Shown piece after piece: positions 25,370 to 35,412 of a DNA stretch of 64,000 nucleotides (the stretch's first letter is position 1; each line of letters opens with the position of its first letter). This DNA is from Scortum barcoo. Its lineage: Eukaryota; Chordata; Actinopteri; Centrarchiformes; Terapontidae. The translations under genes and the position numbers were made by a program. The DNA is taken from NCBI GenBank assembly GCA_023238725.1, contig CM041551.1, positions 7,367,759-7,431,758 on the forward strand, in the 5' to 3' direction. The notes under the pieces were generated by a model. It had not been told where the DNA came from, ran no database searches, and saw only the letters and a list, made by a program, of their open reading frames with translations.

Positions 25370-28300
25370 TCAATACAGGAACACAGCACCAGCAGGTAGG
25401 TATACATACATTTTACACATGACTTAACTACCACATCACATAAAATGAAAATATGATGTTACTTTTGTGTTATTTCTCTCTAGAAACCCACCACATTAGA
25501 TCTAGGGGGGAGAGAAAGAGGAAACAGGTAAAAACCACTATACTGGTTTGTTTTTCAAAATAAATTGACTAAATGTTACTTAAATTAATAGAGTCATAAC
25601 AACATCATTTTATCTGCATGTTGTTTCTAAACCACTGTGAATTAAGTATGATTTACTTGAATTGTAAAATGTTGGTTATCATATTTCAAAGGTAACTGTA
25701 GCTATTTTCTTTTAGGTTCAGGATTGTTTCCTACTTAACTACTACTGATTACTTAAATTACTCAAATAGCTTTGTTCTATGCATAGAAATGCATTAAATC
25801 ATAAAGTTACAAAACATTACATGCAAAGTTATACAGTTGTTACTCCATGTAATCTAAATGCTTTTAAACCATGCTCTTGGTTCTTAGCTTTCAAGATGAG
25901 CAGCGACGCCATTATGGCGGAGTTTGGGGCCGCAGCATGAGCGACCTTCCTGAGAAAATCAGACAAGGAAGCGTCTGGAGGCCCAGACTCGGCCCTTTGA
26001 CATAAAGAGGCAGTGTTTTGTGCCCGACCTGAGGTGGAGTACTGAGGTGGAGTATGTGAAAGCCACAATCACCTCCAGAGACGGCGCAACAAAGTCTGAG
26101 TCACCGCTGAAACTGAAGATGGGAAGGTATACTGCAAACTTAATGTCTTATAGGCTGGAAATCCATACCTAACCCTACAGTCACAGTACTGAACCTCTAT
26201 ATGCAATGAAATAGACAACATCTGTCTTACTGTAGACAGTTACTGTGAAAGAGGCAGTTATTGTGAAAGAGGCGTCCACGTTCAGACCCTCAGAACCCGC
26301 CAAAGTTCGATAAAATTGAGGACATGGCGATGTTCACCTTCCTCCACGAACCCGCTGTGCTGTTCAACCTCAAAGAGCGTTACGCAGCATGGATGATCTA
26401 CGTGAGTAATGATCACACAGCTATGGATCTCTCCAGAATATGACATCCTTGGTCCAATAAAAAAAGTTGCTTCATGTATCTCTATGTCCACAGACCTACT
26501 CATAGGGCTGTTCTGTGTGACATCTTTGGTCCAACCCGCGTACAGGGGGTAAAAAAAGTGGCTGCCAGTGTACGATCAGGCAAAGTAGTCGCTGCCTACA
26601 GGGGGAAAAAGAGGAGTGAAGCTCCTCCCCACATCTACTCCATTTCTGATAATGCCTACCAATACATGTTGTAAGGCTTGTCGTAGCTCGTCGTATACAT
26701 CATCTTTAACACTTTGTAATCTTGGACACATCTAGACATTTAAAGAAAAAGGTCCTAACACTGAACATGGTCCAGAATCTTACAGACAGGGAAAATCAGT
26801 CCATCCTCATCACGTAAGTGATTCACAAAAGTCATATATGAATCCAGACTGAATGGAGTTTATGTTTTGTCTTCCTGATGTGTTCAGTTTACACAATTGT
26901 TTTCATTCTCAGCGGAGAATCTGGTGCAGGAAAGACTGTGAACACCAAGAGAGTCATCCAGTACTTTGCCAGAATCGCAGCTGTTTCTGGCAAGAAGGAT
27001 GCTGCTCAAGGAAAAAAGGTTGTTTTAAAGAAGTTTTATTATTTCAATAGTACACTATGATATACATAATGAATTAGGCTTTGACTTAATGGCCTTACAT
27101 TTGGAATCCATTAAATTCATAGGGCACCCTGGAGGATCAAATCATCCAGGCCAATCCTGGCCCTGGAGGCCTTTGGAAATGCCAAGACCATCAGAAATGA
27201 CAATTCATCCAAATTTGTAAGTTTGGTCATTTCAAAGAGTTCATGTGCAGATATGACTGAGTCATGTTGACAACATCTAAACAACATCATTACAGGGAAA
27301 ATTCATTCAAATCCATTTTGGAGTCAGTGGGAAACTGTCTTCAGCTGATATTGAAACTTGTAAGTACATAGAACATAAATAATTTAAAGCTAGGAAAAGT
27401 GTCACAGGTCAAGAATGTTCTTTCATGCCAATATATTGTATGTTGTCAGATCTGCTGGAGAAATCCCGTGTCACCTATCAGCTGAAGGCTACCACATCTT
27501 CTACCAGATCCTGTCCCAAAAGAAACCAGAACTGCTGGGTGAGAATCATTCATCCATTTGTTAAATGAAAATGACACAAGTAATATTTAACAACTACATT
27601 TTTTTTCTTTTTCAGAAATGCTCCTTATTACAAGCAACCCCTTTGACTATGCATACATCTGACAAGGAGAGATCACAGTTTCTTCAATTAACGATGCTGA
27701 AGAGTTAATGGCAACTGATGTGAGGAATATACACTACAGTAGTTTTCAAACATTGGGGTACCCCAGCACACATGCTTGAATTGAATTTATAATTGGGATG
27801 TAAAATTTTATTTTGTTAAAGGAAGCTTTTGATGTCCTGGGCTTCACCCAAGAGGAGAAGAACAGCATCTACAAGCTGACGGGAGCCATCATGCATTATG
27901 GAAACATGAAGTTCAAACAGAAGCAGAGGGAAGAGCAAGCAGAGGCTGATGGCACTGAAGGTAAATACAGCTTCCAAAATACTGACCGCTGTGAAGTTTA
28001 CAGTGTACAGTTTATGATTTTTTTTTTTACTTACTATAAATACAAAGAATGTCTGTCTGTCTTGTCTGTCTGTCTTTCTGTCTGTCTTTCGATTATTTTG
28101 ACTTTATCCAGTCAACTTTATGTACTTGGTGGGTATATAATTGAGAACTGACACAGAAGTGCAGAGTAAGAGGTTGTTTGCATAAGCGATTCTCAAGAAA
28201 GCAAGAGACATCGTCCAGCAGAGCCTGAGAGCCTCCGCTGTTCAAGCAGTTCCAGAACTGCTGTTTAAGATATAAAGCATTATTTGTTGGTGACTAGTTT

Positions 28301-30997
28301 TACTTAACCAAGCATCAGATAGTTTGAGTTTTATTGTTAATGTTTTGATAACCCTACACAGTGGTTACCATAATATTATTATTTAATTTAACCATAAATC
28401 TCTGTCTGCTTATCCTCTGATCATCTTGACAACCATTTATCTGATCAACTTCACAATTCGCAGGTGTATTGCTGAGAAAGCCAAGGAAGTGCAGTGTCAA
28501 GTCTGAAGCTGTTTAGATGAGTGGTTCTTGAGAAAGCTGCAAGCAGTAACACTGGAGAAACTGACCTGTTCCGACCTTGCACGTTTAGTACAGGCATTGC
28601 ACTAGTCACATATAAATGATCCAGCTTCACTGTTGCAGATGTGGACAAGGTCGCAAAATGCGCATATCTGATGGGCTTGAACTTGTAGACAAAACTGCAT
28701 ATCTGATGGGCCTGAACTCTGCTGACCTCTGCTGACCTGCTGAAGGCTGATTGCACTGCAATGGAAAGGGACTTGAAGAATAAATTGAGTTAAAATTTTA
28801 ATGTCACCCTTTGCCACCCAAGGGTCAAAGTCTTGTGGTGGTGAGAATCAATCAATCTCTGGATACCAAGCAACCTCGCCAGTACTTTATCGGTGTGCTC
28901 GGGAATGAATGGGTCACCAAAGGGCAGAATGTTCAGCAGGTTTGTTGTTTTGGTGGACCATTTGGTATTTACAAAAGCATAATGCTTAAAGCACATACAA
29001 TTTTAACATGATCAATTCTTGATTAATAAAACAGGTGTATTACTCTATTGGTGCACTGTCCAAATCGGTTCACGAGAAAATGTTCTTGACCCACTAGATG
29101 GTGGATGAGAATCAATCAATCTCTGGATACCAAGCAACCTCGCCAGTACTTTATCGGTGTGCTGGACATTGCTGGATTTGAGATCTTTGATGTGAGTGTC
29201 AAGGATTAAATAACCATGCTAGATTTACTGTATTTTTTAAAGAAAGAACACTGAAACAGGAAAACTCATTGCACAAAATTGATTCTTATCTTCCCTTCCT
29301 TGTTTTGTAAAATGTACAGTTCAACACCTCAACTATACTAACGAGAAGCTTCAGCAGTTCTTTAACCACCACATGTTTGTACTGGAGCAAGAAGAGTACA
29401 AGAAGGAGGGCATTGTGTGGGAGTTCATTGACTTTGGCATGGACTTGGCAGCCTGCACTGAACTCATTGAGAAGGTTGGCGTTTTTAAATGTGCAGCTCA
29501 TCCTCTGGACTTTTCAAGGTGTCTTTCTATGCATTTTGTTATGCTGTCATCTGTCTGTTGCCATAGCCCATGGGCATCATGTCCATCCTTGAAGAGGAGT
29601 GCATGTTTCCCAAAGCCAGTGATGCAACATTCAAAGCCAAACTCTATGACAACCATCTGGGTAAAAGTCCCAACTTCCAGAAGCCCAGGGTTGTTAAAGG
29701 GAAAGCAGAGGCACATTTCTCCCTGGTTCACTATGCTGGTACTGCTGATTGAACATCACTAACTGGCTTGTGAAGAACAAGGACCCACTGAATGAGACCG
29801 TTGTTGGACTGTATCAGAAGTCCACTCTTAAAGTGCTGGCTAATCTATTCATTGGCTACACTGGAGCAGATTCAGGTAATTTATATTGTAACATTTTTGT
29901 AATATCAAAACAGCTGGAAATTATTAAGTCTCTTGATACATCTGGGTATGAACATGTGAATGATGAATTTTGAATATATTATACAGCCCAGGATGCAGGA
30001 GGCAAGGGAGGAAAAGGAGGAGGAAAGAAGAAAGGTTCTTCTTTCCAGACTGTGTCTGCATTGCACAGGGTGAATTAAATTTTAGACGTCTATTTTTGTT
30101 TTTTCATTGAAGAAAAGTGACACTGCTACGACACCTTTACTTATGATTCATATTTTTTGACAATTTTCAGAAGAACTTGAACAAACTGATGACCAACCTC
30201 AGGTCAACTCACCCCCATTTTGTATGCTGCATCATCCCCAATGAGACTAAGACTCCTGGGGCAATGGAGGATCCTCTGGTCATGCACCAGCTGCGCTGTA
30301 ACGGTGTGCTGGAAGGCATTAGGATTTGCAGGAAAGGGATTCCCCAACAGGATCCAGTATGGAGACTTCTGTTAAAGTAAAAACAAAGGCACCACCATTT
30401 TTATTCCCTTTTGGTGGCTGTAAGTTCCTGGTGGCTCTGTTCCTGTGCAGTCCTGTGTGTGCAATGTGTGCTCAGGGACTGGCAAAACCTCTGCACCCCA
30501 CCCAAAATGGAAACATAAGAAAAAAATCTTTCTATCCAGCAGGACAGACTGCTTTGCTGTTTTCTCAGGACCAAAGCCTGTGTGGTCTCTTCCGGGAAAG
30601 CTTTATGGATGTTCAGAGTAGATTAGGAATGTATTTTTTGTATGCTTTTTCCTTATTTCAGATAACGCATCCTGAACCCTAATGCTATCCCTGAGGGACA
30701 GTTCATTGATAACAAGAAAGCAGCTGAAAAACTGCTGGGTTCTCTGGATATCGACCATGAGCAGTATAAACTTGGACACACAAAAGTAAAGCACTGATTT
30801 AAGAAAAAAACTTATTGAAAATGAATTAGATTATCCTACAGATATCCTGTATTTTACTAGGTGTTCTTCAAAGCTGGTCTGCTGGGCGTTCTTGAGGAGA
30901 TGAGAGATGATCGTCTTGCTCTCATCATCACTGGAATTCAAGCAAGAGCCAGAGGACTTCTTGCAAGGATTGAATTCCAGAAAATTGTTGAGCGCAG
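25370..30997 (+). pseudogene. Fast-skeletal-type myosin heavy chain: 5' untranslated exons and motor head
   Basis: This part encodes the actin-activated ATPase head of muscle thick filaments. Exons in order include: start MSSDAIMAEFGAAA (ATG 25,896, exon 25,888-26,126); 26,236-26,401 (PPKFDKIEDMAMFTFLHEPA); 26,494-26,670; 26,775-26,813; P-loop GESGAGKT 26,913-27,018; 27,123-27,216; 27,296-27,359; 27,450-27,538; 27,616-27,719; 27,822-27,960; about 28,620-28,940; 29,034-29,190; 29,321-29,474 (HHMFVLEQEEYKKEG); 29,568-29,876; lysine-rich loop 2 29,987-30,069; 30,171-30,369 (LRCNGVLEGIRICRKG); 30,661-30,786; converter and IQ start 30,861-30,997 (GIQARARG). Several exons are intact (P-loop, 27,822, loop 2, IQ). 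Others carry stops or indels: TGA after AAA in the first coding exon, a 10-nt loss at about 27,490, TGA at about 27,660, and small indels near 27,155, 29,750 and 30,345. Not translatable as assembled. Confidence 0.85.
28051..28092. repeat. (GTCT)n microsatellite in a MYH intron
   Basis: Imperfect GTCT/TTCT tetramers directly after an intact motor exon. Confidence 0.8.
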
Positions 30998-32790
30998 GTT
31001 GGTGCTAACATAATGTTTAACCTGTTAATTTGTTTAACTTGTTAATATTTAATACTTATGCACTAAACACAAACAAATGTAGGGTGATTGAGAATTAGTT
31101 TTGCAGGTATTTGGTCATAAATCCAATTCTTGGACAAATAGAAACTCTGACCTGATGCTGATGGCCTTAGATGGAAATTCACTTCAGTTATTGTAACCCT
31201 GCTTAAAATCCTTACTCATAAAATAAATAATGAATAGTTTATAGTTTTAAAAAGTTCATCTTTGGGTAAAACTGTTATTAAAACTGTATTAAAACTGTAA
31301 AAAGAATAGTTCATAAAGGTTCAAATATTTTTATAAGAGGAGAGTCTAAAAAATAAGATTAAAAGGACACAAATGTGCATGGTTGAATATTTCATTATAT
31401 TTTGAAGAAATTCATGGGGAAAGAGGAAGTGTCATTCTGATCATTTATTGGTTAAGGTGTGTGATTGAAGTTTTTAGACAGGTTATGGACGACAGCGTGA
31501 CGAGGCACAATGAAGACGCGTGGTCGCGAGTGGGTAATTATACAGCGATAATAGTTTAGTGTGTAGTGTTTCGGTATATATGTCTGTATATGTGTATATG
31601 TATATATATATATCAGATATTGGACCTACTCCTGTTTGGTGTACAGCTTAAGAAGTCTCCTGTTGTAGCTGCATTGTTTTAGCTTAGCCCAGCTTCTAAG
31701 CTAACTCGAGTGTGTTGTTAGCATTCGCTATCAAAGCTAACAGAATTAGCCTTGAGGAGCTAAATCAGCTTCTGATATTCAAGATGTCGGCTGTGCCTCG
31801 TGGTCTCAACGCGGGAGTTTGAGGATTGGGCTCTGCTGCTGCCGGTGTGTGAGACTCATCGTTGGACATCATCGTTGGGCGTCGCTCACTCACCTGTCTG
31901 CCTTTAGTCTACCTGCAGTGTCGCTTTCCAGACTCGGACCAGGTAAACGGCCGCTCTTTGAATTGGAGGAAACATTTTTCCTTTTACTGTTTCTGGATCG
32001 TTGGATTAAAACTGGATTTCCTCGCACTCAAAAATCACCACATCATTGTTTTGCCGGCTGTGTGTGTGTTTGAGTTTATTACTGAGAGTAACTCATATCT
32101 AAATATTAAGAGTGTTTTGAAGGTAAAAACACTTAAAAGGTTATTTTGGAAACTTAAAGAGTATTTTTATTGGAGTGTACCCGTATATTTTGGAGAACTT
32201 AAAAGTGTTTTATTTAAACTGGAAAGGTACTCTCTGGTAACTGAGTGTAAATTTTGGATAATTTCATAATTGGCAGTGAATCAGATCATTTCATGATGTA
32301 ATTATTGTGATTTAAAGAGAAGACAAAGGATTTACTTTAAACATATTTTCAGTTAAAGTGTGTTGGTATTTTATTTTGTTGCATTTAAAGCTTGAAGTAA
32401 ATAATTGATTTGTTTATTTTTCCTAAAAAAAAGAGTCTTGTGATATTTCCTTTGATACCAGAGTTAAAGGTGAGCATAGTGACTGTCTATCATTGAGTTA
32501 TCATAAAAATATTTTATTTAAAGTCATATGGTTATAAGGTGAGTTCATATAGGTGTAACAACTAAGTGTGCATAAAAACTGGAAATCCAAATTACTTTTG
32601 AAAAAATACAATAAAGGAACCCAGAAGCCTGCCCTTAGTGATAGGTCTGTTGAGGGGAGTGCTACATTATGATAACTTATCTTTTGGAGGTCATCACTGT
32701 CTGTACCAAGATTTATCACCATCCATCCCATGGTTGTTGACATAGTGTACTTTACTTACTTTACTGTACTTTACTTTACTGATACTGAAC
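30998..32790. other. Block replacing the missing MYH S2 and rod exons; contains a promoter-like insert
   Basis: In a complete MYH the exons for the neck, S2 and most of the coiled-coil rod would lie here. None is visible. Instead, 31,440-32,300 is less AT-rich, with GCTAAC motifs (for example TGTTAGCATTCGCTATC) and a stretch open in more than one frame, the look of a 5' untranslated region or an LTR-like sequence. A (TTTAC)n tract at 32,750-32,780 abuts the next rod exon. The identity of the insert is unknown. Confidence 0.4.
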
Positions 32791-34300
32791 ACCAGCCTGT
32801 TGAACCAGAAGAAGAAGCTGGAAGGAGACACTGCTCAGCTTCAGAATGAGGTGGAGGAGGCGGTGCAGGAGTGCAGAAATGCTGAGGAGAAGGCGAAGAA
32901 GGCCATTACGGATGCTGCCATGATGGCAGAGGAGCTGAAGAAGGAGCAGGACACCAGCGCTCACCTGGAGCGTATGAAGAAAAACATGGAACAAACCATC
33001 AAAGACCTGCAGCACAGTCTGGATGAAGCTGAGCAAATAGCCATGAAGGGTGGCAAGAAGCAGGTCCAGAAGCTGGAGGCCAGGGTCAGTGACACTGATA
33101 TGTCCAGATGTGGATATGGCGCTTGGCTTCTGTGATAGTGATGATGTTTTTATAGGTACGGGAGCTGGAAGCTGAGTTGGAAAATGAGCAAAAGAAGGGT
33201 GGAAGTAGGTGAAAGTAGTTCGTAAATATGAGAGACAGGTCAAGGAGCTTACCTATCAGGTATACTGTAATCAAATATTATCCATCCATCCATTTTCTAA
33301 ACCCACTTATCCTGAGAACACACAGGGTGACAGGGTCTCAGCTATCATTGGGCGAGTGGCACCCTGGACTGGACACCAGTCAGTCGCAGGGCTGACACTG
33401 AAGGACAGACAGACAATTGCCATTCGCACCTCACACCTAGGGGCAATTTAGAGTTGCCAATTAACCTAACCTGCATGTGCATGTCTTTGGATTGTGGGAG
33501 GAAGCTGGAGAGAAACCCCACAGGGAGAACATGCAAACTGCAACAAACTCCACACAGGGATTGAACCCAGAACCCTCTTGCTGTGAGGCAACAGTGCTAA
33601 CCACCACACCACTGTGCCACCCTCAAATATTATCATCTACTTCAATTTGTGTCTCAGTTGTAGAAAGCAATGCATGACTCTGCTTACTTAACTCTGTGAA
33701 GAGTGAAGAGGACCGGAAGAGTTTGGCCCGTCTGCAGGATCTAGTAGACAAACTGCAGCTGAAGGTCAAATCTTACAAGAGAGCTGCGGAGGAGGCTGTA
33801 AGTATAGGTGTATCCTAATGCTATGGGTGCATATTGTGCTACTATAGACATAATAATCATCAAAACCAATGATGTAACAGGAGGAACAAGCCAACAGCAA
33901 TCTGACCAAGCTCCGTAAGCTGCAACATGAATTGGACGAGGCAGAGGAGAGGGCTGACATTGCTGAGTCGCAGGTTAACAAGATGAGAGCCAAGAGCCGT
34001 GATGCTGGATCCAAGGTCAGTGACGAAACAGTGTCTGACATACCTCTCTAATCCTCATTCAGTTGGCAATGATGACCAAACCAATGGACTCACTGTGTTA
34101 CAATGTATAGCTTTATATGTGCTATATCTATTGCTTTTTTAAGTCAGCAAGGATACTGTTAATGAACCTCAATTATTGTCCTCCATTGTCTCACAGAAGG
34201 GACATGATGGAGAGTGAATCTCTCGGCTGGAACCTTCAACTACTCTGCATCAAAGTGCCCTAAAACTGTAAGTGAGTGAAAAATAAGAATAAAGCATATC
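32791..34300 (+). pseudogene. Myosin heavy chain C-terminal rod exons and 3' end
   Basis: Coiled-coil exons: 32,791-33,084 (LLNQKKKLEGDTAQLQNEVE to KKQVQKLEAR, open), 33,156-33,259 (VRELEAELENEQKKGG, then a frame break), 33,702-33,797 (EEDRKSLARLQDLVDKLQLK), 33,881-34,015 (135 nt, intact; EEQANSNLTKLRKLQHELDE), and last exon 34,197-34,217 (KGHDGE, stop). An AATAAAG signal lies at about 34,289. The heptad pattern and order match the end of vertebrate sarcomeric MYH. The transcript unit with the 25-31 kb head would lack most of the rod. A SINE sits in the intron at 33,283. Confidence 0.85.
33283..33622 (-). mobile_element. tRNA-derived SINE with (TGGA)n tail
   Basis: On the minus strand it starts with a tRNA-like head: GCACAGTGGTGTGGTGGTTA (A-box-like) and GGGTTCAATCCC (B box, 33,557-33,568). 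It ends in TGGATGGATGGA. The 12-bp target duplication TCAAATATTATC lies at 33,271-33,282 and 33,623-33,634. The homologous intron near 54,860 has the site once and no element, so it inserted after the duplication or in one copy only. Confidence 0.85.
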
Positions 34301-35412
34301 AAGAATCAACATCTCTCTGTTGTGCTTAGTCTTTTCCACAGCTTTACATTGTTTTGTTAAAGGCACTCTTTGAAGATGTGGTGAGCCATGTTTCTTCTCT
34401 GTGCTTCTGAAATTCTTAATGAATAGATGAAAATGGGTGGGTGTGCTTTTCTGTCTGTACAGAAAATGGTTGGATCGACAGTACATGGGATATAAGAACA
34501 TTTATAATATGTTTCAGAATTGTTAGATTGATTGGTGTTTTTAATATTTTGGCTTTCTTTCAAAGACAGAAACACAATACGTCAACAATAGACAATACCT
34601 GATAGCACCACAAGATGGAGACATTACAACAGGGCAAAAAACTGTTAGCTTCCCAACTTCACAAATGATTTTCTATAAACGTCAGGGTTCAAGATTTAGA
34701 TAATTCTCTCCTGCTTCTTGTTGTCAGACTTTAAACTGCATTCAGAACAGTTTACAGATGTAAAGGAAAAGGGCTGATTGTGGAAACAGATAGAGCTGAT
34801 GAGGCTCCTTCTGCTGGATCAGATCAGGAATCACTTTAATTCATCAAACACACACTGATACACCTCGTGCTTTTAACATTTATATTTTATTGCATTTATA
34901 GCATCTTTAGCATCAAAACATCATCAACAAGCTTTTGACATGATGAAATAACTAGAACCAACCAGAACAGATCAGTTAACAATTAACTCTGAAACAACAG
35001 CCAATCAAAAGACAAACAGCAAATTGCATGGAAAAAAGTCTCAATTCTTTTTAACAATAGTAAACAAACTTTGGTCAGAATGAACTATAAACACATTAAA
35101 ACACTCCAGGATATTTATTTGGATTAATATAAATCCTTCACACTTTGTCGATCCATCATCTGAAATGTCTCATTTCAATCGTCCTTATTCCTCTTTTGAA
35201 AGTAAATATTTTCAATCATCACAATCTTACACAAACTAAAGAAGAAGCTGCAGTACATTATGTTTGTGTCATCTTCCATAAAATAAAAGCATCTATCGTG
35301 TTTGTTGTCCATCCTTTGTTCATCTCATCAGTATTTCATATTCAAGAATTAGCGGAACAAGAAATAGAGAAATAAAGTATTTATGGTGAATGTGACTTCT
35401 TCCTCTCCTCCT
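34301..35412. repeat. Spacer between MYH 3' end and type B gene 3 (duplicated at 55,490-56,682)
   Basis: Non-coding DNA shared with the other unit with small differences. From about 34,860 it is the 3' untranslated region of the minus-strand type B gene. No exon was recognised. Confidence 0.6.

Noticed and set aside
30326..30682. 118-residue plus-strand frame
   Set aside because: It starts inside a MYH exon after a frameshift and continues into the intron; not an independent gene.
31862..32269. 135-residue plus-strand frame
   Set aside because: It has no ATG at its start, no domain, and biased composition; kept only as part of the unidentified insert.
32776..33243. 155-residue minus-strand frame, Leu-rich
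   Set aside because: Antisense to the coiled-coil rod exon; heptad coding produces Leu-rich reverse frames.
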